64,000 bases of DNA from CAYOUV01 sp963790075. GTDB lineage: Bacteria; Chloroflexota; Anaerolineae; Anaerolineales; Villigracilaceae. The position numbers and the translations under genes were made by a program. The stretch covers positions 372,001-436,000 of the forward strand of contig CAWBNG010000003.1 of assembly GCA_963790075.1 (NCBI GenBank). The letters are read 5' to 3'. The notes under the pieces are model-generated. The model ran no database searches. It saw only the letters and a program-made list of their open reading frames with translations, and was not told where the DNA came from. Below, one piece after another: positions 34,832 through 44,017 of the stretch. The first letter of the stretch is position 1; every line of letters begins with the position of its first letter.

Positions 34832-35645
34832 ATGCCAAACCCAATCCAATCCGTGCAATATGGGCGCTTTACGGCCGGAGAATTCCAATCCGCCGAGACT
34901 GAGGTCATCGTGGAAACCCCGGTTTCCCTGAGCGTCAACGGCAGCCCCTGGCTGACCTTCATGTGCACGCCAGTCAATCTGGAAGCAATGGCGGTCGGAT
35001 TTCTCTACAACGAAGGGGTGATCGAATCAATTGAGGATGTCGCGGATGTTCGCTTGTGCGAGCACGGAGACAATCTAGATGTCTGGTTAAAATTCGAGGT
35101 CGAAAGACCGGACTTCTCACGCCGGACATCCGGTTGTACTGGCGGGGTGACCTCCATCGCGACCGGTCAAAACGAGTTCTGACTCAGCTACAAGCCTCCC
35201 ACTAGTTGATGATTTACACATTTCCCCCGAGCTGATCGGCCAATTGATCGCCTTATTGTTTGAGTCACAACAGCTCTATCGTGAGAGCGGCGGCGTGCAC
35301 ACTTCTGCCATAAGCGACGGAGAGCAGATCCTGGTCTCAGCTGAAGATATAGGCCGTCACAACACCTTCGACAAGCTCACCGGGCTGTGCCTGCAGGGAA
35401 ACATCTGGCCCGAGCGACGAATTCTGCTCACGACCGGACGCATCAGTTCAGAAATGCTGCAAAAAGCGGCTCGCTTGGGAGTACGTATTCTGGTCTCGCG
35501 CACTTCCCCCTCCTCACTTTCCATCGAGATGGCCGAAAAACGTGGCCTGACGCTGATTGGCTACGCGCGGCGCAACAAATTCAATGTTTATACGCATCCA
35601 GAGCGGTTATCCATAAACCAGTCACAAGCCATCCAAATTAATTAA
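34832..35645 (+). pseudogene. fdhD: formate dehydrogenase accessory sulfurtransferase FdhD, frameshifted as written
   Basis: FdhD moves sulfur from the cysteine desulfurase IscS to the molybdenum cofactor of formate dehydrogenase. The first frame (34832-35182) contains ETPVSLSVNGSPWLTFMCTP, NLEAMAVGFLYNEGVI and the active-site block TSGCTGGVT. It then stops, and the rest of the protein (LYRESGGVHTSAISDGE, DIGRHNTFDKLTGLCL, TGRISSEMLQKAARLGVRIL) follows in the next frame from about 35151-35181 to 35645. Removing one base, for example a T in GAGTTC at 35176-35177, joins them. GGAGG precedes the ATG. A working copy is expected because the enzyme genes next door look intact, so this is probably a sequence error. 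Confidence 0.85.
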
Positions 35646-35660
35646 TCCCATCCAGCGATT

Positions 35661-35682
35661 GGCCACCTTCAGGAATGTGGCC
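35661..35682 (+). terminator. weak hairpin after fdhD
   Basis: GGCCAC, a 10-base loop and GTGGCC form a 6-bp stem 15 bases after the fdhD stop, with the A/T-rich TGAATTCAATTATAAT behind it. It is short and has no run of T. It may separate fdhD from the diaphorase gene. Confidence 0.35.
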
Positions 35683-35692
35683 TGAATTCAAT

Positions 35693-35718
35693 TATAATAT
35701 TTGTGAACAGTCGCACAA
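35693..35718 (+). promoter_or_regulatory. -10 element with a Rex/CRP-like operator before the formate dehydrogenase operon
   Basis: A perfect TATAAT (35693-35698) is followed at once by TTGTGAACAGTCGCACAA (35701-35718). The outer arms TTGTG and CACAA are exactly complementary across an 8-base centre. The site agrees with the Rex-type pattern TTGTGAA-N4-TTCACAA at 12 of 14 fixed positions and with the CRP pattern TGTGA-N6-TCACA at 9 of 10. It covers the predicted transcription start, where a repressor would act. The gene start is 95 bases further on. The -35 is weak. Confidence 0.55.
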
Positions 35719-35812
35719 AGACAAATGTCAACCAAATCCACGAAAAATGCGACTTTCCTGTTCCCGGGATTAGGTACATAATGAAAGAAATGGTGCAGGA
35801 CAAAGAGGCAGA

Positions 35813-37549
35813 ATGACCAATCGAAAAATCGTCTACAAACCAATCCCGCCAGAGATCGAAAAGCTGGCACAAGATCACGGGGGAAATCGTGAAGCGGTGC
35901 TCGAAGTATTAACCGAGCTAGGCGCAGAAAACAAGCTCAACCCAAATACAATCAGCGATACCGCCCGGGCTCTGGACCTGCCCGCCCACCAGGCTTACGG
36001 CATTGCGACTTTCTACTCGATGTTGTCGCTTGAAGAACGCGAAAAAATCATGCGGGTCTGCGACGGACCGGTTTGCTGGCTGAAGCGCGCCTCCCAGACC
36101 AGGGAGGCGATCGAGCAAGCTGCTGGCGACGATTGGACAGTCGAACGCAGTTCCTGCCTGGGCTTGTGCGACCGTGCCCCGGCCGTCCTGGTTGAGGAGG
36201 AACAGGCCGGACCCGTCCTGCCCGGCGACGCAAAAAAGGTCTGCCAGGGCTGGCGCGGCGTCCCGACCGATTACAGCCAGCCGCGCATAGGCGAAGTCCG
36301 TGTCATGCTGGCCGAAGCTGGAAAAGTCGATCCCGACGAAATCGAGTCGGCCCTGGCGCACAGCGCATACGAAGGGCTCAAGCAAGCCCTGGGCATGAAA
36401 CCGGATGAAGTACTTGAGCTGGTCGAGGCTTCCGGCTTGCAGGGCCGCGGTGGCGCAGGCTTCCCGGTCGGCCGTAAATGGAGGTTTGTGGCCGGTGCCA
36501 AAGGGTATCCAAAATACATGATCTGCAATGCGGACGAGTCTGAGCCGCTGATCTTCAAGGATCGCGTGCTGATCGACACCAATCCGCACCAACTGCTGGA
36601 AGGCATGGCTATCGGCGGATACGCCTGCGGTGCGAACGAGGCTTACATCTATATTCGCGGCGAGTACGAGCATCAGGCTCTACGCCTGGAACGTGCAATC
36701 AAACAGGCTGAAGAAAAGGGGTATCTCGGGGAGAACATTCTCGGCAGTGGCTATTCTTTCCAGATTCACATCCATCGCGGAGCAGGGGCTTACATTTGCG
36801 GCGAGGAAACCGCCTTGATCGAGTCGCTCGAAGGTAAACGAGGCGAACCGCGCCTGCGACCACCCTATCCACCCAGTTATGGCTATCGCGGCCAGCCAAC
36901 TGATGTTAACAACGTCGAGTCATTTGCTGCAGTCCCAAGCATCTTGAGAAACGGAATCGACTGGTGGAAATCTCGGTCAACTTATGCCACGCCTGGGACG
37001 AAACTGTACATGCTGCTCGGCCACGTCAAGCAACCCGGCCTGTTCGAAGCACCTTTCGGATTGACGCTGGGCCAGATCATCGAGGAGTTCGGCGGCGGCA
37101 TGCTGGAGGGTTCGACCTTCCAGTTCGCGCTGTGCGGTGGCGCGGCCGGGACTGTTGTGGACGAGAGCCTGCTCGAGGTAACGATCGATTACGGCTCTTC
37201 GCAGAAAGGCCTCTCCCTCGGCGCTGGCGCGTTCCTAATTTGCGACCAGAGTGTCTCTCCCGTGGCATTCCTGCGCGAGTTGCTGCACTTCTTCGCAGTC
37301 GAATCCTGCGGCAAGTGCACGCCTTGCCGGGTCGGGACCTGGCGCTCGCTGGAAATCCTGAACCGCATGGCTGCTGGGAAAGGGCAGAAAGGTGATCTGG
37401 CCGAGCTCAAAGCCTTATCGAACAACATGCTGCTGGCCTCATTCTGCGGATTAGGCCAATCCGTGCCGATCCCGATGAACTCAGCCATACAACACTTCGC
37501 AGCCGCATTTTCCACTGCTGAAAGAAGTCAGGTGAATGATGACAATTAA
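35813..37549 (+). CDS. NuoE-NuoF fusion: NAD(H)-binding diaphorase subunit of formate dehydrogenase
   Basis: 578 residues. Residues 1-150 are NuoE-like, with the [2Fe-2S] ligands C83, C88, C115 and C119. The rest is NuoF-like: FMN loop GRGGAGFPVGRKW (about residue 211), NADH site GAGAYICGEETALIESLEG, and the [4Fe-4S] motif ESCGKCTPCRVGT (C499, C502, C505) with C545. Such a unit passes electrons between NAD+ and a molybdenum or hydrogenase subunit. Unlike HndC-type proteins it has no extra C-terminal ferredoxin domain. It overlaps the next gene by 14 bases, so the two are surely made together as a cytoplasmic NAD-linked formate dehydrogenase. Confidence 0.9.
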   Translation: MTNRKIVYKPIPPEIEKLAQDHGGNREAVLEVLTELGAENKLNPNTISDTARALDLPAHQAYGIATFYSMLSLEEREKIMRVCDGPVCWLKRASQTREAIEQAAGDDWTVERSSCLGLCDRAPAVLVEEEQAGPVLPGDAKKVCQGWRGVPTDYSQPRIGEVRVMLAEAGKVDPDEIESALAHSAYEGLKQALGMKPDEVLELVEASGLQGRGGAGFPVGRKWRFVAGAKGYPKYMICNADESEPLIFKDRVLIDTNPHQLLEGMAIGGYACGANEAYIYIRGEYEHQALRLERAIKQAEEKGYLGENILGSGYSFQIHIHRGAGAYICGEETALIESLEGKRGEPRLRPPYPPSYGYRGQPTDVNNVESFAAVPSILRNGIDWWKSRSTYATPGTKLYMLLGHVKQPGLFEAPFGLTLGQIIEEFGGGMLEGSTFQFALCGGAAGTVVDESLLEVTIDYGSSQKGLSLGAGAFLICDQSVSPVAFLRELLHFFAVESCGKCTPCRVGTWRSLEILNRMAAGKGQKGDLAELKALSNNMLLASFCGLGQSVPIPMNSAIQHFAAAFSTAERSQVNDDN

Positions 37550-40307
37550 TCTAACCATTGATGGCAAAACAATCAAAGCCCAAACTGGCCAGACCATCCT
37601 GGAGGTCGCACAACAGCACGACATTCGCATCCCAACTTTGTGCTACCACAAAGACCTGTCACCCACCGGCAACTGCCGCATGTGCGTGGTAGAGGTCAAA
37701 GGCTCCCGCTTCCTGCAGGCCGCCTGTGTGACTCAAGTCTGGGAGGGGATGGAAATCGAGACCGGGAGCGAGAAGGCATTCGCTTCGCGCAAACTCTCAC
37801 TGGAACTGATGTTGGCCAACCACCCACAGGACTGCATCACCTGCGACGTCAGCGGAGATTGCGAGCTGCAAGACCTGGCTTACGAATACAAAGTTGAAGC
37901 ACCGGCCTGGGGCGCGAAAGGTACGCGCTACCCGGTAGACAGCGATCCCAATCCCTTCATCCGCGTGGACATGAACCGCTGCATCCTGTGCCGGCGCTGC
38001 GTCGAAGCCTGCGCCGAGATCCAGGTGCGGGATGTGTGGGGCGTGGCCAAACGCGGCTTCGAGGAGGTTATCGTCGCCGGAGCTGACACTACTATGCTGG
38101 AAGCGCGTTGCGAATCGTGCGGCCAGTGTGTGGCTTATTGTCCCACGGGAGCCCTGTCTAACAAGATGACCTATGGTAGGGGGCGCAGGCACCAGGTCCA
38201 GAAAGTGACCACCACCTGCACCTATTGCGGCGTCGGCTGCCAGTTCGACTTAAACATCCGCGACGGAAAGATTATCGGCGTTACCTCCAAATCAGATGCA
38301 CCCGTCAACGGCATGGCGCTGTGCGTCAAAGGTCGCTACGGCTGGGACTTCGTCCACCATCCAGACCGGCTGCAGAAACCCCGCGTACGTCGTTACTTGT
38401 TGGAAAACAAGAAGAAATCCCGCAAAGGGGGCGCTTGGGAGTGGGTCGTAACCGATTGGGACACAGCCCTCGACCTGACCGCCCGCAAGCTGCGCGAAAC
38501 GCGTGACACCCAGGGTCCCGACAGCATTGGCGTGCTGACTTCAGCCAAATGCCTGAATGAAGAAAACTACCTGATGAACAAACTGGCGCGGCAGGTCATT
38601 GGAACCAACAACATTGACCACTGCGCCCGTCTTTGACACTCCAGCACGGTGGCCGGTCTGGCCGCCTCCTACGGTTCGGGCGCCATGTCCAATTCAATGG
38701 ACGACGTCTCGCAAAAAGCAGAAACATTCTTCGTGATCGGCTCCAACACCACCGAGCAGCATCCGGTCTTCGGGACCATGCTGCGCCGGGCGGTGCGCTT
38801 CCGCGGCGCGAAGCTGATCGTGGTCGACCCACGCCGCATTGACCTGTGCGACTTCGCTACCCTGCACCTGCAGCAAAAACCCGGCAGTGATATCGCCCTG
38901 CTCAATGGGTTGATGTACATCATCCTGGAAAAAGGTTGGGAAGCCAAAGATTTCATCGCCGAGCGCACGGAAGGTTTTGAGGAATTCAAAGCCACGATAA
39001 TGCAATATCCACCAATAAAAGCCAGCGAAATCAGCGGCGTTCCAGTCGAAAAACTATACGAAGCAGCCGAGATTATGGCTGCCAGCCATCCGATGGCTGT
39101 CATGTGGGCCATGGGCATCACCCAGCACATCAGCGGCGTGCGCAACGTTATGACCCTGGCAAACCTGCAGATGCTGCTCGGCAACATGGGCCTGCCCGGC
39201 GGCGGCGTCAATCCGCTGCGCGGACAGAACAACGTTCAGGGCGCCTGCGACATGGGCGGCCTGCCCAACGTCTACCCGGCTTACCAGACGGTCACCAGCC
39301 AGGAATCTCAAAAGAAATTCAGAGAGGCCTGGGGCCAGACCAGCAACACCAAGGTCGGACTGACCGCCACCGAGATGATCCCCGGCATCCTGGAGGGCCA
39401 GACCCACGCCCTGTACATCCTGGGCGAGGACCCGATCATGTCCGACCCGGACACGCACCACGTTCGTCAGTGCCTCGAGAAGGTCGACTTCCTGGTCCTG
39501 CAGGAACTCTTCCCGTCCGAGACCTCGGCTTATGCCGACGTGCTGCTGCCGGGTGTGTCTTTCGCCGAGAAAACCGGCACCTACACCAACACCGAACGGC
39601 GCGTGCAGATGGTCCATCAGGCCATCGAACCACTCGGGGAAGCCAAACCGGACTGGCAGATCACGGCTGAGCTCGCCAAGCGCATTCTGGCGGCTGACCA
39701 GCCTCTGCCAGAGGGAACATTCGCTGGCTGGGACTACCCCGACACCTCGGCCATCATGGCTGAGATCAACGCCCTGGCCCCATCCTACGGCGGCATCACC
39801 CATGCCCGTCTCGACGCCGGTGAGCGCTTGCAATGGCCCTGCCCGACGTCGGAGCACCCAGGTACACCGGTACTGCACGTCGGCAAGTTCGCGCGCGGAC
39901 TGGGCAAGTTCAACCCGATCGACCATGTCCCGCCGGCGGAGGAGCCCAGCCCCGCTTATCCCTTCGTGATGAGCACCGGACGCGTGCTGTACCACTGGCA
40001 CGGCGGCCAGATGACCCGCCGCTCAAGCGGCCTTATGAAGGTCTATGGGGAAGCGCTGATCGAGGTCAACCCTGAGGACGGGGCCAAGCTCGGGCTGAAC
40101 GGCAAGACCCGCGTGCGCGTCACCTCCCGGCGAGGCAGCATCGAAGCCCTGGCCTGGATCACCGACCGCGTCCCGCCTGGCATGGTCTACGCCAACTTCC
40201 ACTTCCCGGAGGCCTCAGCCAACGTATTGACTCAGGATGTGCTCGACCCGGTGGCCAAGATCCCGGAGTACAAGGTCACGGCGGTCAAGGTCGAGATCGT
40301 AAAATGA
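37536..40307 (+). CDS. fdhA: formate dehydrogenase catalytic subunit, selenocysteine-containing
   Basis: 923 residues if the TGA at 38634-38636 is read as selenocysteine (residue 367): the context NIDHCARL-U-HSSTVAGL is the family active site, and both halves are in one frame. It oxidises formate to CO2, or the reverse, at a Mo/W-bisMGD centre. N-terminal clusters: [2Fe-2S] C36, C47, C50, C64; histidine-ligated [4Fe-4S] H96, C100, C103, C109; two ferredoxin clusters (C149-C159, C192-C202); then the cofactor-proximal [4Fe-4S] C228, C231, C235, C263. A SECIS hairpin follows the TGA. This layout is that of NAD-linked FdsA/FdhA proteins, which fits the NuoEF partner upstream. A standard stop reading would wrongly split it at 38636. 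Confidence 0.93.
38634..38666 (+). promoter_or_regulatory. selenocysteine TGA codon and bacterial SECIS hairpin
   Basis: TGA at 38634-38636 is followed after 11 bases by the stem GGTGGCC (38648-38654), the loop GGTCT (38655-38659) and GGCCGCC (38660-38666): seven pairs including one T-G. The loop GGUCU is identical to the apical loop of Escherichia coli fdhF that binds SelB. Loop distance from the TGA fits the bacterial rule of roughly 16-37 bases. Confidence 0.93.
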
Positions 40308-40341
40308 ACATTGGCAGTCCTAATTTCTGCCGGAGGTTCTC

Positions 40342-40833
40342 ATGGACATTCTAAAAATCTACCAATACGCCCTGGGACGTGAACGCGAAGGCAAGCGCTT
40401 CTTCGAGGAGAACGCGGAACGCATCCAGCATGCCGCTGCCCGCGAAGCCTTCAAGGTGCTGGCGGGTGAAGAGCAGAAGCACATCGAGTACATCCAGCAG
40501 CAGCTCGAGCGCCTGGACCATGGAGGAGTATCCGATCCAGCCGTCGGTGCCGAGCTGGAACCAGCTGGATTCTTCGACCAGCGGGCCGCCTCCGAAGCGA
40601 TCGACCAGACCACATTGGAAGCCATGGTACCCGACCTGCCGGTCCTGCGCCTGGCTTACCTGATCGAACGCGATTTTGCCGAATTCTACGAGAGGGCCGC
40701 GTCCAAAGCAGAAGGTGAAGGCAAACAAGTGCTGGAAACGCTGGCTTACTGGGAACGCCGCCACGAGGAACTCTTCAAAAACCTGCACGACCAGGCCTTC
40801 GAAGAATACGCCCAGATGCCCTGGGGCGGTTAA
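40342..40833 (+). CDS. rubrerythrin-type ferritin-like diiron protein
   Basis: 163 residues, a four-helix bundle with the two diiron half-sites GREREGKRFFEENA ... EEQKHIEY in the first part and ERDFAEFYERAA ... ERRHEELFKNL in the second. It has no rubredoxin domain, so it is the short erythrin type. Such proteins detoxify peroxide in anaerobes using electrons from reduced carriers. It lies 34 bases after the formate dehydrogenase stop with GGAGG upstream, so it is probably in the same operon and may protect the oxygen-sensitive enzyme; that role is inferred. Confidence 0.85.
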   Translation: MDILKIYQYALGREREGKRFFEENAERIQHAAAREAFKVLAGEEQKHIEYIQQQLERLDHGGVSDPAVGAELEPAGFFDQRAASEAIDQTTLEAMVPDLPVLRLAYLIERDFAEFYERAASKAEGEGKQVLETLAYWERRHEELFKNLHDQAFEEYAQMPWGG

Positions 40834-40858
40834 AAATAATTGTAGAGGAAATGCCGAG

Positions 40859-40886
40859 GCAGGGATGACCGTACGGTCATCCCTGC
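40859..40886. repeat. 28-base perfect palindrome, REP-like
   Basis: GCAGGGATGACCGT joined to ACGGTCATCCCTGC is a perfect 28-base palindrome (physically a 12-bp stem with a GTAC loop). It lies between the erythrin gene and the first LysM gene and has no T run. It may end the formate dehydrogenase transcript or be a copy of a dispersed palindromic element; no second copy was noticed in the window. Confidence 0.7.
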
Positions 40887-40894
40887 AATCGTGT

Positions 40895-40900
40895 TAAAAT
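40895..40900 (+). promoter_or_regulatory. predicted -10 element of a leaderless LysM gene
   Basis: TAAAAT ends 6 bases before the ATG at 40907. No ribosome-binding site lies in CACCTC, the bases between, so transcription would start at or next to the ATG. The -35 region overlaps the 28-base palindrome and shows no good match. Confidence 0.45.
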
Positions 40901-40906
40901 CACCTC

Positions 40907-42427
40907 ATGTTAAAACCTTCGGCCATCCTGGCACTGATCACCATCTTGATCCTGAGCGCCTGCGGGGGCAGTTTATCCACGCCGACCCCGGATTGGAGCG
41001 GCTACAACCCCTTCGTCACGGTCGGACCGGGCACGCCGCTGCCGCTGGCGCAGCTTTTGCCCCCCACCCGTGGACCGGGCACGCCGGCTGTGGTTCCCAC
41101 GCCGGATGCGCCGCACGGCGGGCCAACCCCACGCGATCAAGCTGAGCAGTACACCGTGCAGGGCGGAGACACGCTGGGCACCATCGCCGATCGTTACAGT
41201 GTCAGCCTCGAGTCGTTGATGGCCGCCAACGGCCTGAGCGATCCAAACCTGCTCTCAGTCGGGCAGGTGCTGACCATCCCGGTCCCGACGCCAGGACCGG
41301 TAGGCCCCGGTTTCAAGATTATCCCCGATTCCGAACTGGTTTATGGACCCGCCAGCGCCTTGTTGGATTTACCAACCATCGTACACGAAAAAGACGGTTA
41401 CCTGGCATCCTACACACAGGACGTTGATGGCCGGACTTTGAGCGGTGCGGAGGTCATCCTGCTGGTGGCGCAGAATTACTCCATCAATCCGCGCCTGCTG
41501 CTGGCGCTATTGGAATATCACAGCGGTTGGGTGACTCAAAAAAATCCCGCCGCCGGGACGTTAGACTATCCCCTCGAGTACTTCGACAGCGGGCACGCCG
41601 GGCTGTACCGCCAGCTAACCTGGACAGCTAACGAACTCAATCGTGGCTATTACCTGTGGCGCGCGCGGGCTGTCAGCACCTGGGTGCTAGCTGACGGGGG
41701 CATCGTGCCGATCGAGCCGACCATCAATGCCGGGACCGCCGGCGTGCAAAACCTGTTCGCCAAATTGGACGACCGTCCCACCTGGGAAAGGGCTGTGACT
41801 GCGGACGGACTGTTTGCCACTTACGAAAAGCTGTTCCGCTATCCATTCGACCTGGCGATCGAACCGCTGGTACCCCCAGGCCTGACCCAGCCCACGCTGC
41901 AGCTGCCCTTCGCGGCCGACGAAACCTGGTCCTTCACCGGTGGACCGCACGGCGGCTGGGACAGTGGTTCGGCCTGGGCCGCGCTTGACTTTGCCCCGCC
42001 TGGCGAGCCACAGGGTTGCGTCATCTCCGGTGCCTGGGTGCTGGCCGTGGCGGACGGCCTGATTATCCGTGCGCAGGATGGAGCTGTGGTCCAGGACCTA
42101 GATGGAGATGGGTACGAACAGACCGGCTGGACGGTGCTGTACATGCACATCAGCAGTAGCGCACGCGTAAAGCCGGGTACGCGGCTCAAAGCCGGCGATC
42201 GCATCGGTCACCCGTCCTGCGAAGGCGGCATCTCGAACGGCACGCACCTCCACCTGGCGCGCCGCTACAACGGCGAATGGATCCCAGCTGACGGTAACCT
42301 ACCCTTCGTGCTCGACGGTTGGGTCTCCAGCGGGAATGGGACCGAATATGACGGCTTTCTCAAACGCGGCGATCAGGTGGTCGAAGCCTGGGATGCCCGT
42401 AATGACCTCAACCAGATCTCACGCTGA
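40907..42427 (+). CDS. LysM-M23 cell-wall lipoprotein, first of three tandem paralogues
   Basis: 506 residues. Lipobox LILSACGG (cysteine near residue 19), Pro/Thr-rich linker, and a LysM repeat YTVQGGDTLGTIADRYSVSL (about residues 81-130) that binds peptidoglycan. A middle region of about 200 residues has the shared block SINPRLLLALLEYHSGWV and LTWTANELNRGYYLWRA. The C-terminal M23 domain has GGPHGGW, ALDFAP, YMHI and GTHLHLARR, so the zinc ligands are complete, and a cysteine pair (QGC, PSCEGG). It is likely an outer-envelope endopeptidase that cuts or senses the wall. The start appears leaderless. Confidence 0.85.
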   Translation: MLKPSAILALITILILSACGGSLSTPTPDWSGYNPFVTVGPGTPLPLAQLLPPTRGPGTPAVVPTPDAPHGGPTPRDQAEQYTVQGGDTLGTIADRYSVSLESLMAANGLSDPNLLSVGQVLTIPVPTPGPVGPGFKIIPDSELVYGPASALLDLPTIVHEKDGYLASYTQDVDGRTLSGAEVILLVAQNYSINPRLLLALLEYHSGWVTQKNPAAGTLDYPLEYFDSGHAGLYRQLTWTANELNRGYYLWRARAVSTWVLADGGIVPIEPTINAGTAGVQNLFAKLDDRPTWERAVTADGLFATYEKLFRYPFDLAIEPLVPPGLTQPTLQLPFAADETWSFTGGPHGGWDSGSAWAALDFAPPGEPQGCVISGAWVLAVADGLIIRAQDGAVVQDLDGDGYEQTGWTVLYMHISSSARVKPGTRLKAGDRIGHPSCEGGISNGTHLHLARRYNGEWIPADGNLPFVLDGWVSSGNGTEYDGFLKRGDQVVEAWDARNDLNQISR

Positions 42428-42475
42428 CCTTAATCTGTTTCCAAGCTTGAACGGGTATAATCGCTCGGTTTTCAC

Positions 42476-44017
42476 ATGATGAAAATACATTGGCTCACGA
42501 TCATCCTGATGGCAGCACTGTTGACTTCCTGCACCGGCGCCGGTTCGCTGTGGGGCACTTATGGTACCCCAACCTCGGAAATCCCGCCGGTCGTCTTGAC
42601 CCTGCGCGCCGCGACCGCCACCCCCGAGCCGACCCTGACCTTCGATCCACCAACACCCGTCCCCACAGATACGCCAACCGCCACCCCGACGCCGGTCCCC
42701 GGGACGGAAAAGCCGCCGTATCTGTACTACGCTCAGGCCGGGGATTCACTCCCAGCACTGGCCGCCCGCTTCGGCGTCGACCCGAGCGAGGTCACTTCGG
42801 CCGGTATCTTGCCCGCTACTGGCCTGATTAATCCTGGCACGCTGCTGGTCATCCCCAACCGCATGGGCCAGACCAGCCCATCCACGCAGATCATGCCCGA
42901 TAGCGAAATGGTCTACTCGCCATCGGCCACAGATTTCGATACCGCTAAATATGTATCCGGGGTCAACGGTTACCTGAAGACCTACAAGGAATATCTGGGC
43001 AGTACCGGCTGGACCAGTGGGGCGGACGCGCTGCAGCGCATCGCCATCGAGAACTCGATCAATCCGCGTTTGCTGCTGACCTTGGTGCAATTCGAGAGCA
43101 AGTGGGTCCTCGGACAGCCCACCAACCTGTCGCAAACCGATTATCCGCTCGGTTATCCCAACTACTACTACCGCGGCCTTTTCCGCCAAATGATGTGGGC
43201 CGTGCAGGAACTGATGCTCGGGTACTACGGCTGGCGCGAAGGATCGCTAACCGAACTGACTTTTCCAGACGGCAGCACCCTGCGGTTAGCCCCTGACTTG
43301 AATGCAGGTTCGGTGGCAGTGATGTACTTCTTTGCCCAGCGCTATAATCAAGCTGAATGGGCTCAGATCGTAGATCCGCGCGTGGGATTTCCCGCCCTGC
43401 ATGCCCAGATGTTCGGTGACCCCTGGGCGCGCGCCCAGACGGTCGAACCGCTCTTCCCAGCCGACCTGATCCAGCCGCTGCTGGTCCTGCCGTTCGTACC
43501 CGGCCAGTTGTGGTCGTTCACCGGGGGACCACATCCAGCCTGGGAACACGAAGGAGCGCCGGCAGCATTGGATTTTGCCCCGGCGGCCGACACGCAGGGC
43601 TGCCTGCCCTCTGACAATTGGATCGTCGCTTCGGCGTCCGGCTTGGTCGTCCGCTCGGGGGCGGGGGTGGTCATGGTCGACCTGGACGGGGACGGCCACG
43701 AGCAGACCGGCTGGGACCTGCTTTACCTGCACGTCGCCGATATGGGACGCGTGCCACTCGGCACCTGGGTCAATGTGGACGACAAGATCGGTCATCCCTC
43801 CTGCGAAGGCGGCGTGGCAACCGGCACCCACCTGCATTTTGCCCGCAAATTCAACGGCGAATGGATCCTGGCAGGAGGCGCCTTACCCTTCGAACTGAGC
43901 GGCTGGACCGCCCACAACGGCGACAAGGCTTATCATGGCACGCTCACACGCGGCGATGAAGTAGTGACTGCCAGCCAGGTCGGTTCGTTCGAAAGTCGCA
44001 TCACCCGCGATAAATAA
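42476..44017 (+). CDS. LysM-M23 cell-wall lipoprotein, second paralogue
   Basis: 513 residues. Lipobox ALLTSCTG (near residue 19), a linker with many Thr and Pro, LysM at YYAQAGDSLPALAARFGVDP, the shared middle block NSINPRLLLTLVQFESKWV with MMWAVQELMLGYYGWREG, and an M23 domain with GGPHPAW, ALDFAP, YLHV and GTHLHFARK. All metal ligands are kept. In the middle block the acidic residue of paralogues 1 and 3 (LLEY) is replaced by Q, with an E two positions later (VQFES). TATAAT lies 14 bases before the ATG. The TAA stop overlaps the next ATG. Confidence 0.85.
   Translation: MMKIHWLTIILMAALLTSCTGAGSLWGTYGTPTSEIPPVVLTLRAATATPEPTLTFDPPTPVPTDTPTATPTPVPGTEKPPYLYYAQAGDSLPALAARFGVDPSEVTSAGILPATGLINPGTLLVIPNRMGQTSPSTQIMPDSEMVYSPSATDFDTAKYVSGVNGYLKTYKEYLGSTGWTSGADALQRIAIENSINPRLLLTLVQFESKWVLGQPTNLSQTDYPLGYPNYYYRGLFRQMMWAVQELMLGYYGWREGSLTELTFPDGSTLRLAPDLNAGSVAVMYFFAQRYNQAEWAQIVDPRVGFPALHAQMFGDPWARAQTVEPLFPADLIQPLLVLPFVPGQLWSFTGGPHPAWEHEGAPAALDFAPAADTQGCLPSDNWIVASASGLVVRSGAGVVMVDLDGDGHEQTGWDLLYLHVADMGRVPLGTWVNVDDKIGHPSCEGGVATGTHLHFARKFNGEWILAGGALPFELSGWTAHNGDKAYHGTLTRGDEVVTASQVGSFESRITRDK

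Noticed and set aside
39054..40001. A 315-codon open frame on the minus strand opposite the formate dehydrogenase gene
   Set aside because: It lies wholly within a clearly coding gene on the other strand and has a low-complexity Val/Gly/His composition.
38649..40307. A separate molybdopterin oxidoreductase gene starting at ATG 38649
   Set aside because: It is the C-terminal part of the selenoprotein; it is in the same frame as the first part and its start lacks a ribosome-binding site.
40342..40833. Bacterioferritin or Dps in the formate dehydrogenase operon
   Set aside because: The sequence has the two half-sites of an erythrin-type diiron protein and lacks Dps or bacterioferritin motifs.
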